5,310 nt of DNA from Acetobacteraceae bacterium (GCA_003164305.1 PLSZ01000306.1:1-5310), one strand, 5' to 3'. Shown: positions 1-5,310, numbered from the stretch's first letter. The notes: generated by a model not told the origin, from the sequence alone. Numbers and translations are program-made.

Positions 1-17
1 GGCTCGACCGGGCCATC
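1..17 (-). repeat. Palindromic unit, truncated by window start
   Basis: The window opens inside a minus-sense copy. Loop CTCGA (3-7) and right arm CCGGGCCAT (8-16) are visible, and the left arm lies outside except for its last two bases. The arm differs from the 118-126 copy by one base. Confidence 0.6.
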
Positions 18-21
18 AGCA

Positions 22-38
22 GACGCACAGTTTGCGTC
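22..38. repeat. Small hairpin between two palindromic units
   Basis: GACGCA (22-27) and TGCGTC (33-38) form a perfect 6-bp inverted repeat around the loop CAGTT. It sits between the truncated unit at 1-17 and the unit at 42-70, so this pair would have an extra hairpin in its linker. Significance is unknown. Confidence 0.45.
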
Positions 39-41
39 GAG

Positions 42-70
42 CGATGGCTCGGTCAAGCCGAGCCATGACG
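42..70 (+). repeat. Palindromic unit, plus sense
   Basis: ATGGCTCGG (44-52) and CCGAGCCAT (58-66) are perfectly complementary around loop TCAAG, followed by the tail GACG (67-70). Compared with the copies at 100-129 and 164-193, the fifth and sixth stem pairs differ on both arms, so pairing is kept. This supports structure rather than primary sequence being conserved. Confidence 0.75.
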
Positions 71-99
71 TGGGTCAATGTTTCGGACGCCTGGTATTA

Positions 100-129
100 C
101 GTCATGGTCCGGCTCGACCGGACCATCGG
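100..129 (-). repeat. Palindromic unit, minus sense
   Basis: Arm ATGGTCCGG (104-112), loop CTCGA (113-117) and arm CCGGACCAT (118-126) form a perfect 9-bp hairpin. The asymmetric tail appears here as CGTC on the left (100-103). Positions 100-129 are the exact reverse complement of 164-193. Confidence 0.8.
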
Positions 130-163
130 TGTGCCCAAACTCGCTCTCACCGGTGTGACCATG

Positions 164-193
164 CCGATGGTCCGGTCGAGCCGGACCATGACG
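164..193 (+). repeat. Palindromic unit, plus sense
   Basis: Arm ATGGTCCGG (167-175), loop TCGAG (176-180) and arm CCGGACCAT (181-189) are followed by the tail GACG (190-193). The unit forms a perfect 30-nt inverted repeat with 100-129 across a 34-nt spacer, so the two could pair into one long stem or fold as two separate hairpins. Confidence 0.8.
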
Positions 194-197
194 GGGA

Positions 198-216
198 ATG
201 GAGGGCTCGAGCTCGC
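198..216 (-). repeat. Possible decayed palindromic unit
   Basis: ATGG followed by GGCTCGA matches the left edge and loop of the minus-sense unit, but the right arm is not recognisable. It is proposed mainly because a minus-sense copy here would keep the alternating pattern. Confidence 0.25.
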
Positions 217-238
217 TTTCCGTGCTATTTTAGCGCCT

Positions 239-263
239 ATGGGGTCGAGCCCGGTGATGACGG
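239..263 (+). repeat. Decayed palindromic unit, plus sense
   Basis: Loop TCGAG (245-249) is flanked by GGG and CCC, giving only a short remaining stem. The right side ends in GATGACGG, matching the tail of the intact plus-sense units. Confidence 0.45.
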
Positions 264-305
264 AAGGAGGCGCATTTTCCTCTCGTGGCGCTTATCTTGA
301 TGCTT

Positions 306-326
306 ATGGGGCCTGACCCGGCCATC
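306..326 (-). repeat. Decayed palindromic unit, minus sense
   Basis: The stretch begins ATGGGGCC and ends CCCGGCCATC, close to the right arm of the truncated copy at 8-17. The loop (TGA) is altered and the stem is imperfect. It forms a facing pair with the unit at 349-378. Confidence 0.4.
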
Positions 327-348
327 CGCGGCAACACGATGGAGAGAG

Positions 349-378
349 CGATGGTCCGATCAAGCCGTGCCATGACGG
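349..378 (+). repeat. Palindromic unit, plus sense, imperfect stem
   Basis: Arm ATGGTCCGA (351-359), loop TCAAG (360-364) and arm CCGTGCCAT (365-373) are followed by GACGG. The stem has two mismatches and one G-U pair. It lies about 45 nt past the stop codon of the minus-strand gene at 419-736, so it could act as a transcript-end hairpin for that operon. There is no run of T after it in that direction, so it does not look like a classical intrinsic terminator. Confidence 0.65.
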
Positions 379-418
379 AATTGTGTGTCTCGGTTCAAAG
401 ATTCCGGGTACGGGTCGT

Positions 419-736
419 CTACGCCCCGGTCATCTTCGAGAACGTCATGCGGTCCTTGTTCTCCCGCATCAGCATCGTGAAGCCGGGTATGGTGTCCAGG
501 CCGAGGCCCAACGGCAGGCCCGTGTCGGGATCCGGCTGGATTTTGCCGTAAGGCTGGCCGGCGACTTTTTCCCATTTGCCCGCGGGCTTCTTGATCTCGA
601 CATTGGCGACCGTCGCCTTGAGCGAGAGGCGAACGATCGCCTCTTTCGGACGTGAGGGTTTCGTCAGGCTGGGACAGCCGGCGAGCATCTGCCAGCCGTT
701 GGCGAGAGCCCAGTGGGTAAGTTCGTCTTTGTCCAT
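419..736 (-). CDS. Conserved-looking hypothetical protein, 105 aa
   Basis: I do not recognise a named family. The protein starts MDKDELTHWALANGWQML and has no signal peptide, membrane segment or obvious catalytic motif. The first 20 residues suggest an amphipathic helix. A charged middle follows (IEKK-like VEIKKPAGKWEKV at about 46-58), then a Gly/Pro-rich stretch (about 61-80) and a Met-rich C-terminal end. It is probably a small soluble cytoplasmic protein. The start at 736 is chosen because AAGGA lies 6 nt upstream. An in-frame ATG at 802 would add 22 residues, overlap the end of the upstream gene, and read low-complexity sequence; it also has an AAGGAAG, but that is simply the Lys-Glu codons of the neighbour. 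The gene follows the CMD-like gene by 43 nt on the same strand and is probably cotranscribed with it. Coding status is likely from its frame, RBS and operon position; function is unknown. Confidence 0.75.
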   Translation of the reverse strand: MDKDELTHWALANGWQMLAGCPSLTKPSRPKEAIVRLSLKATVANVEIKKPAGKWEKVAGQPYGKIQPDPDTGLPLGLGLDTIPGFTMLMRENKDRMTFSKMTGA

Positions 737-742
737 AAGGCG

Positions 743-747
743 TCCTT
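743..747 (-). promoter_or_regulatory. RBS deciding the start of the 419-736 gene
   Basis: Reverse-strand AAGGA lies 6 nt before the ATG at 734-736. It favours this start over the upstream in-frame ATG at 800-802. Confidence 0.6.
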
Positions 748-779
748 TTTGGGAGGGGACGGATCGCGACGTTTCCGGA

Positions 780-1109
780 TCAAAGCAACCCGCGTTCCTC
801 ATATACTTCCTTGGCGATGCGCGCGGCGGTCATCGATCCCGGCCACCCGGAATAAAACGCCAGATGCGTGATGATCTCAGCGATTTCATCTTTGGTGACG
901 CCGTTGTCCAGGGCACGGCCGAGGTGACCCTTCAATTGTTCGGGCCGGTATGAAGCGATCAGCGCGGCCACGACGATCAGGCTGCGGTCGCGCTTGCTCA
1001 GGCCCGGACGCTCCCATATGTCGCCATATATGACAGTTTCCGACAGCTCGATCATGTGGGGCACGACGCCGCGGACGGCTTCTCGGGATGGGTTGGGTTT
1101 GACGGCCAT
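780..1109 (-). CDS. Carboxymuconolactone decarboxylase (CMD) family protein
   Basis: This 109-residue all-alpha protein fits the CMD/AhpD-like superfamily (COG0599-type). The diagnostic segments are SKRDRSLIVVAALIASYR (about 38-55), then LKGHLGRALDNGVTKDEI (about 59-76), and the closing HLAFYSGWPGSMTAARIAKE (about 82-101). These are the family's helix layout, including the conserved His before the Asn-Gly turn and the H-x-x-x-Y-x-G-W-P motif. It contains no cysteine, so it is not an AhpD-type peroxidase, which needs CxxC. It is closer to the PcaC/YurZ branch, where 4-carboxymuconolactone decarboxylase of the protocatechuate pathway is the best-known member. No other pca gene is nearby, so the substrate is open; many such small proteins are uncharacterised. 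The start at 1109 is supported by AAAGGAG 6 nt upstream; longer in-frame extension reads antisense to the oxidoreductase gene. It is probably the first gene of a two-gene operon. Confidence 0.88.
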   Translation of the reverse strand: MAVKPNPSREAVRGVVPHMIELSETVIYGDIWERPGLSKRDRSLIVVAALIASYRPEQLKGHLGRALDNGVTKDEIAEIITHLAFYSGWPGSMTAARIAKEVYEERGLL

Positions 1110-1115
1110 TTCCTG

Positions 1116-1122
1116 CTCCTTT
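1116..1122 (-). promoter_or_regulatory. RBS deciding the start of the CMD-family gene
   Basis: Reverse-strand AAAGGAG lies 6 nt before the ATG at 1107-1109. It is a strong Shine-Dalgarno match that rules out the much longer in-frame extension to 1634. Confidence 0.75.
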
Positions 1123-1231
1123 GATAATGGATTGGGTGCGAGCCTAAGCCGGCGCGGCTGAATTCGAAAGGGCCGGCGCCCCGCTTGCCAAAAGTCCAGC
1201 GCGGGCACAGCGTGCGCGCCAACCGCAAAAC

Positions 1232-1237
1232 AAGGAA
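1232..1237 (+). promoter_or_regulatory. RBS for the Gfo/Idh/MocA gene
   Basis: AAGGAA lies 10 nt before the ATG at 1248. The upstream in-frame ATG at 1185 would add 21 basic, unconserved-looking residues ahead of the Rossmann strand, so 1248 is preferred. Confidence 0.6.
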
Positions 1238-1247
1238 ACTCCACACC

Positions 1248-2345
1248 ATGCCAGGTAAAATCCGAGTCGGCATCGTCGGTGTGAGCCCAAACCGAGGGTT
1301 CGCCTCGATCTCCCACATCCCCGCGCTTCAGGCTTTGCCGGATTTTGAAATCGTCGCGGTTTGCACATCGAATCAGGCGTCCGCCGACGCGGCGGCGAAA
1401 CATTACGGGGTGCCCCTGGCGTTCGCCGATCCGGCGAAACTGGCGGCGCATCCCGACGTCGATCTGGTCACGGTCAGCGTGAAGGTGCCGGACCATTATG
1501 TTCCCGTGATGGCCGCGATCGACGCCGGGAAACATGTTTATTGCGAGTGGCCTCTGGGCCGGAATACCGAGGAAGCGATCCGGATGCGCGACGCGGCGGA
1601 GCACAAAGGCATCCGTCACGTGGTTGGGTTGCAAGGCCAGGCCTCACCCGCGATCAATTATGTGAAGGACCTGATCGCCGATGGTCATATCGGTCGCGTA
1701 TTGTCGGGCACGCTGTTCGTCAACGCGGGCAACTGGGGCAAGACGATCGACCGCGCGTACCAAACTGATCGCGCGAACGGGGCGAACCTGATGACCATCA
1801 CCGGTGGGCACAATCTGGATGTGCTGTGCCATTGCCTGGGAGAATTTCGAGAATTGTCCGCCTTCGCGGTCAGTCAACGCCATTTCATCGAACTGCAAGG
1901 CAGCGGCGAAATGATCGCCAAGAACGTGCCCGATCAACTGGTCGTCAGCGGCGTCGTGGGAGACTCCGCGGTGGTTTCATTTCAGGTGCGTGGCGGCATG
2001 ACCCGCGGGCACGAGTTCCTGTTCGAAATTCACGGCGAGGACGGCGATCTGGTGCTGGCCGCCACGTCGCGGGCCTCGACCCAACGGCAGGAACTGACCG
2101 TCATGGGCGCGCACGGCGCCGGCACGCCGCTGGCGGAGATGGCGATTCCGGCGAAGTACCGTTGGGTGCCGGACACCGTGCCTCAGGGCTCGCCCTACAA
2201 CGTGGCGCAGCTTTACGCGCGACTGGGCGATGGAATCCGCGACGGCGCGCCAGTGACGCCGGGGTTCGACGCGGCGGTGACCCGGCACCGGTTGCTGGAC
2301 ATGATCACGCGTGCCTCGGAGACGGGGATGCGGCAGGAAGCCTGA
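1248..2345 (+). CDS. Gfo/Idh/MocA family oxidoreductase, Gal80-like
   Basis: This is a 365-residue cytoplasmic NAD(P)-dependent dehydrogenase of the glucose-fructose oxidoreductase/inositol dehydrogenase superfamily. The N-terminal Rossmann domain (about 4-125) begins KIRVGIVGVSPNRGFA, a glycine-rich dinucleotide loop. It continues with the second strand FEIVAVCT (33-40) and a long strand-helix segment ending KHVYCEWPLGRN (95-106). The superfamily normally has Glu-Lys-Pro there; this protein has Glu-Trp-Pro (100-102), a variant I associate with Gal80-like members. The C-terminal alpha/beta domain (about 126-365) carries GGHNLD (186-191), whose His and Asp correspond in position to the conserved catalytic-region residues of the family. 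Length is typical. There is no Tat or Sec signal, unlike periplasmic Gfo. The substrate is not predictable; family members oxidise or rearrange sugars and cyclitols. It is divergent from the CMD-like operon and upstream of a chemoreceptor gene by 129 nt. Confidence 0.9.
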   Translation: MPGKIRVGIVGVSPNRGFASISHIPALQALPDFEIVAVCTSNQASADAAAKHYGVPLAFADPAKLAAHPDVDLVTVSVKVPDHYVPVMAAIDAGKHVYCEWPLGRNTEEAIRMRDAAEHKGIRHVVGLQGQASPAINYVKDLIADGHIGRVLSGTLFVNAGNWGKTIDRAYQTDRANGANLMTITGGHNLDVLCHCLGEFRELSAFAVSQRHFIELQGSGEMIAKNVPDQLVVSGVVGDSAVVSFQVRGGMTRGHEFLFEIHGEDGDLVLAATSRASTQRQELTVMGAHGAGTPLAEMAIPAKYRWVPDTVPQGSPYNVAQLYARLGDGIRDGAPVTPGFDAAVTRHRLLDMITRASETGMRQEA

Positions 2346-2440
2346 CGGTCCCGGCGAAGGCGCTGATGGGCCAGCCGATGCCGGCGGTGGGCACGGTTTA
2401 TCGCGGCGATTAACTGCCCGTTCACCATCCGCGTGGCAGG

Positions 2441-2458
2441 TTGCACCGATTGGTGCAA
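2441..2458. promoter_or_regulatory. Perfect 7-bp dyad just before the chemoreceptor RBS
   Basis: TTGCACC (2441-2447) and GGTGCAA (2452-2458) are perfect complements around GATT. The dyad ends 2 nt before the Shine-Dalgarno AGGAAG. It could be a repressor operator or an mRNA hairpin that affects ribosome access. No T-run follows, so it is not an intrinsic terminator. Confidence 0.45.
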
Positions 2459-2460
2459 TC

Positions 2461-2466
2461 AGGAAG
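2461..2466 (+). promoter_or_regulatory. RBS deciding the chemoreceptor start
   Basis: AGGAAG lies 8 nt before the ATG at 2475. The alternative GTG at 2433 would add 14 residues encoded through the dyad and has no comparable RBS. Confidence 0.65.
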
Positions 2467-2474
2467 TGCCTTCC

Positions 2475-4430
2475 ATGCTCGAGCACTATTCGATCCGGGT
2501 GCGCCTGCATTTCATCGGCATCGTCGCGCTCATCGGCCTTTCGGTCATCGCGGCCCTGGGCGTCGGGTCGCTCAGCCGCCACATGCGCGTGGAGCGGTTG
2601 CGCGGCACACACGATCAACTGGATACCGCGATCAGCATTCTGGCGCGCTTCGAGGCCGAGGCGCGCGCCGGGCGGCTGACCCAGGAGGCTGCTCGAACAG
2701 GGGCCATGGCGACGATCCGCGCTCTGCGATTCGGCGACGGCAATTATTTCTGGATCAATGACGAATCCACCCGCGTATTGATGCACCCGATCAAGCCCGG
2801 GCTCGAGGGCACCGACGGGGCGGCGATCAAGGGGCCGGATGGCGTTTCGCCGTTCACGCTCGCAGTGGCGGCGAGTACGGCGGACGGCGGCGGCGCGTTC
2901 AATTATGACTGGCCCAAACCCGGCGGCGACGTACCGATCGAGAAAATATCCTATGCAAGGCGTTTCGCGCCCTGGGGCTGGATCGTCGGCACCGGGGTCT
3001 ATGCCGACGATATCGCGGCGGACGTCCGCTCGGCCGGGTTGCTGTCGGCGCTTGAGTTCATGTTGGCCGCCGCCGTGGTCGCCGGTGTCGCGTTTGTGCT
3101 GGCGCGCGGGGTGACTCGTCCGCTGATCGCGATGACCAGTTCTTTGGTCCGGCTCGCCAACGGCGACGTCAGCGTTCCGGCCGGCGCCCCCATGCGCACG
3201 GATGAGATCGGCACAATGGAAAAGGCGATGGTCGAATTGCGGGTGGAAGTGCGCCGCAGCTTCGAACTTTGCCAGATGTTCGATCAGATGCAGAGCAACG
3301 TGCTGGCCTGCTCCGTGCCGGATTTCAACATCACGTATTTGAACGCCGCCTCCCGGGCGTTGCTCGGGCGCCTGGCAAAAGACGGCCTGCTATCCGTCGA
3401 TCCGAACGATCTTCTCGGGCAGAGCATCGATATCTTCCACAAGGATCCCGGCCGCATCCGGAAATTACTGGCCGACCCGAAGAACCTGCCACACCGGACC
3501 CAGATCCGACTGGGCCCCGAAATTATCTACCTGAACATTTCGGCTGTGTACGACAGGGACGGTACCTACACCGGACCGATGCTGATCTGGAACGTGGTAA
3601 CGGCGCAGGAGAAACTGGCGAGCGACGTCAACGCGGTCGTCGATGCGTTGATCGGCAACTCGTCGCGGTTGAGGGACAGCGCCGAGCAGATGGCCTGGAC
3701 CGCCGAGGAAACCGACCGGCAGGCCGCCGCGGTGTCGGTGGCCTCGGAGCAGGCCTCGACGTCCGTACAGACGATGGCGGCGGCAACCGAGGAACTGTCC
3801 GCCTCGATCCGCGAAATCGGCCGCAAGGTCGGTGAGGCCGACACCACCGCGACTTCGGCGATGACCACGACGGAGCGGCTTTCCGGCGCGGTGCGGGGCC
3901 TGAATGAGGCGGCGCGCAAGGTCGGGCAGGTCGTCGCTCTGATCGACGCCATCGCCAACCAGACCAACCTGCTATCTTTGAACGCGACCATCGAGGCGGC
4001 GCGGGCAGGGGAGGCTGGCAAAGGGTTTTCGGTGGTCGCCAGCGAGGTCAAGCAGCTGGCCAATCAGACCGCCTCCGCCACCAGGGAAATCGCCGCTCAG
4101 GTCGCCGAGATGCGGGACGTGACGGCTGGCGTGATCGATGCTCTGGCCGGTGTCACGAAATCGGTTACCGACATTAATGGGATCGCCGGCGCGGTTCTGG
4201 ACGCGGTGACGCAGCAGAATGAGGTCACGGCGGAAATAGCCCGCGGCGCGGCGGAAGCAGCCGGCAGCGCGCAACAGGTGTCCGGCAACATTCAAAGCGT
4301 CACAAAACTGGCTGGTGAGACCGGCGTGGGGGCCGGTCAGGTGCTGACGGTGGCGCGCGCGTTCGCGGCCCAGGCCGATGAATTGCGCGCCAAGCTGGAC
4401 ATGTTCGTTCGCGACATGCGAGCCGCCTGA
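2475..4430 (+). CDS. Methyl-accepting chemotaxis protein (sCache-HAMP-PAS-MCP)
   Basis: This 651-residue inner-membrane chemoreceptor would signal through CheW/CheA. Domains in order: a short cytoplasmic N-terminus; TM1 (about 11-32); a periplasmic single-Cache domain (about 35-187) with [10 protein letters not shown] (87-96) and [15 protein letters not shown] (166-180), typical of sCache_2 sensors of small organic ligands; TM2 (about 189-211); a HAMP linker (about 212-264) containing TRPL and DEIGTM; a cytoplasmic PAS-like domain (about 265-380) with [14 protein letters not shown] and [12 protein letters not shown]; and the coiled-coil MCP signalling domain (about 385-645). The signalling hairpin tip is [20 protein letters not shown] (495-514), followed by [26 protein letters not shown] (436-445) is a likely methylation region. 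The C-terminus FVRDMRAA lacks a NWETF-type CheR/CheB tether. No che or flagellar genes are adjacent, so it is an orphan receptor. Ligands of the Cache and PAS modules cannot be read from sequence. Confidence 0.95.
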   Translation: MLEHYSIRVRLHFIGIVALIGLSVIAALGVGSLSRHMRVERLRGTHDQLDTAISILARFEAEARAGRLTQEAARTGAMATIRALRFGDGNYFWINDESTRVLMHPIKPGLEGTDGAAIKGPDGVSPFTLAVAASTADGGGAFNYDWPKPGGDVPIEKISYARRFAPWGWIVGTGVYADDIAADVRSAGLLSALEFMLAAAVVAGVAFVLARGVTRPLIAMTSSLVRLANGDVSVPAGAPMRTDEIGTMEKAMVELRVEVRRSFELCQMFDQMQSNVLACSVPDFNITYLNAASRALLGRLAKDGLLSVDPNDLLGQSIDIFHKDPGRIRKLLADPKNLPHRTQIRLGPEIIYLNISAVYDRDGTYTGPMLIWNVVTAQEKLASDVNAVVDALIGNSSRLRDSAEQMAWTAEETDRQAAAVSVASEQASTSVQTMAAATEELSASIREIGRKVGEADTTATSAMTTTERLSGAVRGLNEAARKVGQVVALIDAIANQTNLLSLNATIEAARAGEAGKGFSVVASEVKQLANQTASATREIAAQVAEMRDVTAGVIDALAGVTKSVTDINGIAGAVLDAVTQQNEVTAEIARGAAEAAGSAQQVSGNIQSVTKLAGETGVGAGQVLTVARAFAAQADELRAKLDMFVRDMRAA

Positions 4431-4449
4431 CGCGGGCGCGCGCGGCGTC
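4429..4449. terminator. Possible hairpin in the convergent gap
   Basis: The 25-nt gap between the converging chemoreceptor and zwf stops is GC-only over most of its length. GACGC (4429-4433, starting within the chemoreceptor stop) can pair with GCGTC (4445-4449) around an alternating GC core. There is no T-run on either side, so an intrinsic terminator is not established. Confidence 0.25.
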
Positions 4450-4455
4450 GAGCTC

Positions 4456-5310
4456 TCAGGAAAGTTCTTCGTGCCAGGTTCTCCCATCGCGTTCGATCAG
4501 CGCGATCGCCGCCGTGGGGCCCCAGCTTCCCGCGGGGTAAGGGCGCGGATGATCGGGCCGGCTGGCCCAGGTTTCGAGGATGGGTTCGACCCAGGCCCAG
4601 GCCGCCTCGACTTCGTCGTGTCGCATGAACAACGTCGGATTACCGCGGACGGTGTCCATCAACAGGCGCTCATAGGCGTCCGGAAAGCGGATGCCGAAAG
4701 CTTTCTCGAAACGAATGTCGAGGCCGGTTTGCGACAGGCGAAGGCCGCCGGGTCCCGGGTCCTTGGTCATCATTTCCAGGCGCATGCCTTCCTCGGGCTG
4801 CAGGCGCACAATCAACCGGTTCGGCTGCCAATCCGCCGCCTCCGCCGGAAAGATCGAGAACGGTTGGGCGCGAAACTGAATGACGATCTCCGACACTTTT
4901 TGCGGCAGGCGCTTGCCGGTGCGGAGGTAGAACGGAACGTTGGCCCAACGCCAGGTGCGCACCTCGGCCTTCAGGGCGACGAACGTTTCGGTGCCGCTCG
5001 GGTCATCATGGCCCAGGTCGGTCTGGTAACCGCCGACCGGCTTGCCGTCGATCGCGCCCGCCGTGTATTGGCCGCGCACGGTCAGCGCGGGGACCTCGTG
5101 CGGCTCCATCGGACGCAGCGCGCGCAGCACCTTGAGTTTCTCATCGCGCACCCGGTCGGCGTCCAGTGACACCGGCGGCTCCATCGCGATCAGGCAGAGC
5201 AATTGTAGCAAATGGTTCTGCACCATGTCGCGCATCGCGCCGGAGCGGTCGTAGTAACCGGCGCGGCCTTCCAGTCCCACCGTCTCGGCGACCGTGATCT
5301 GCACGTGGTC
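4456..5310 (-). CDS. zwf: Glucose-6-phosphate 1-dehydrogenase, C-terminal part
   Basis: This gene runs off the right edge; 284 C-terminal residues are visible of a usual total near 490. The enzyme oxidises glucose 6-phosphate to 6-phosphogluconolactone with NAD(P)+, feeding the oxidative pentose-phosphate and Entner-Doudoroff routes in the cytoplasm. The visible part is colinear with known bacterial Zwf: [20 protein letters not shown], then [13 protein letters not shown] with the His that matches the catalytic base (fragment residue 33), [27 protein letters not shown] with two substrate-binding-type lysines (133, 138), [20 protein letters not shown], and the closing PYPAGSWGP and RDGRTWHEE. 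The nucleotide-binding domain and the RIDHYLGKE-type active-site segment are outside the window. A GTG at 5302-5304 in the frame is an internal Val codon, not the start. It is convergent with the chemoreceptor gene. No sign of decay is seen. Confidence 0.96.
   Translation of the reverse strand, partial: DHVQITVAETVGLEGRAGYYDRSGAMRDMVQNHLLQLLCLIAMEPPVSLDADRVRDEKLKVLRALRPMEPHEVPALTVRGQYTAGAIDGKPVGGYQTDLGHDDPSGTETFVALKAEVRTWRWANVPFYLRTGKRLPQKVSEIVIQFRAQPFSIFPAEAADWQPNRLIVRLQPEEGMRLEMMTKDPGPGGLRLSQTGLDIRFEKAFGIRFPDAYERLLMDTVRGNPTLFMRHDEVEAAWAWVEPILETWASRPDHPRPYPAGSWGPTAAIALIERDGRTWHEELS

Larger units (their letters stand above)
1..378. repeat. Cluster of REP/BIME-like palindromic units
   Basis: This gene-free stretch is filled with copies of one palindromic unit. 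Read in the 'plus' sense, a typical copy is a CG or CCG lead, a 9-nt arm ATGGTCCGG, a 5-nt loop TCGAG or TCAAG, a 9-nt arm CCGGACCAT, and an asymmetric GACG(G) tail. Clear copies lie at 42-70 (+), 100-129 (-), 164-193 (+) and 349-378 (+). A copy in minus sense is cut by the window edge at 1-17, and decayed copies are proposed at 198-216 (-), 239-263 (+) and 306-326 (-). If all are accepted, orientation alternates -,+,-,+,-,+,-,+, giving four facing pairs, as in bacterial interspersed mosaic elements. Reading frames through the units give repetitive peptides such as MVRLDRTIG and MVRSSRTMT, which I treat as non-coding translation. The cluster lies downstream of the minus-strand gene ending at 419, so it may also stabilise or terminate that transcript. 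The function is inferred. Confidence 0.8.
1110..1247. promoter_or_regulatory. Divergent intergenic region
   Basis: These 138 bp separate the starts of two divergent genes, so promoters for both should lie here. I cannot call a convincing -35/-10 pair in either direction: TTGATA at 1121-1126 is a possible plus-strand -35 but has no good partner. GCCGGCGC occurs twice as a direct repeat (1148-1155 and 1172-1179), with starts 24 nt apart, and each copy contains the palindrome GCCGGC. This could be a paired operator or just GC-rich sequence. Confidence 0.4.
2346..2474 (+). promoter_or_regulatory. Spacer upstream of the chemoreceptor gene
   Basis: These 129 bp lie between the oxidoreductase stop and the chemoreceptor start. 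I see no clear terminator with a T-run and no convincing sigma-70, sigma-54 or sigma-28 promoter. A perfect dyad is present at 2441-2458 (listed separately). The gap is long enough for a separate chemoreceptor promoter. Confidence 0.35.

Noticed and set aside
1..378. CRISPR array
   Set aside because: The repeats alternate in orientation, vary in sequence and have spacers of unequal length, unlike direct CRISPR repeats.
32..551. Overlapping plus-strand reading frames giving peptides with MVRLDRTIG and MVRSSRTMT
   Set aside because: The recurring peptides are translations of the palindromic units in either orientation. The frames have no RBS support, overlap the real minus-strand gene at their right end, and are best treated as non-coding.
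1110..1634. Long N-terminal extension of the CMD-family protein
   Set aside because: The extension is antisense to the well-supported oxidoreductase gene, and a strong RBS precedes the internal ATG at 1109, where family similarity begins.
2346..2413. Short coding-like tail ending in VGTVYRGD after the oxidoreductase stop, possible frameshifted C-terminus
   Set aside because: The oxidoreductase already ends at a natural position for its family, and the tail belongs to a frame that shadows the gene. No independent start with an RBS was found.
2430..2460. Sigma-54 promoter (TGGCA followed by TTGCA)
   Set aside because: The GG and GC elements do not have the required -24/-12 spacing.
3566..4487. 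Long minus-strand frames opposite the chemoreceptor gene
   Set aside because: They are antisense shadows in high-GC coding sequence; the plus-strand protein has complete, diagnostic chemoreceptor domains.
4378..5169. 263-codon plus-strand frame opposite zwf
   Set aside because: It overlaps the end of the chemoreceptor gene and is antisense to a strongly conserved Zwf; no family features are visible.

Overview
The window is high-GC, tightly packed bacterial chromosome. The protein sequences (an alphaproteobacterial-style Zwf, a Cache-HAMP-PAS chemoreceptor, a Gal80-like Gfo/Idh/MocA oxidoreductase) together with a palindromic intergenic repeat family suggest an alphaproteobacterium, perhaps Rhodospirillales/Acetobacteraceae. 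That placement rests on family resemblance from memory, not on a search. No plasmid, phage, IS, tRNA, rRNA or CRISPR features are visible.

Layout. 1-418 has no credible gene. It holds a cluster of short palindromic units of REP/BIME type: four clear copies, one more cut by the window edge, and up to three decayed ones, apparently in alternating orientation. 419-1109 (minus strand) is a probable two-gene operon: a small carboxymuconolactone-decarboxylase-fold protein (780-1109), followed after 43 nt by a 105-residue protein of unknown function (419-736). A 138-bp intergenic region (1110-1247) separates it from a divergent plus-strand gene, a Gfo/Idh/MocA family NAD(P)-dependent oxidoreductase (1248-2345) with EWP in place of the usual EKP motif. 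A 129-bp spacer then carries a perfect 7-bp dyad just before the ribosome-binding site of a 651-residue methyl-accepting chemotaxis protein (2475-4430). The window ends with the C-terminal 284 residues of glucose-6-phosphate 1-dehydrogenase (zwf), on the minus strand and convergent with the chemoreceptor across 25 nt.

How the parts relate. The oxidoreductase and the CMD-fold protein are divergently arranged and may share a regulatory region, so a common role in small-molecule (sugar-like or aromatic/lactone) catabolism is possible but unproven. The chemoreceptor probably has its own promoter or is read through from the oxidoreductase gene. zwf belongs to central carbon metabolism (pentose-phosphate/Entner-Doudoroff entry), and its operon partners lie outside the window.

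No convincing new multi-gene system is present. The most notable item is the structured repeat cluster at 1-378. Its stems show paired compensatory changes, its units carry an asymmetric GACG tail, and two units form a perfect 30-nt inverted repeat.
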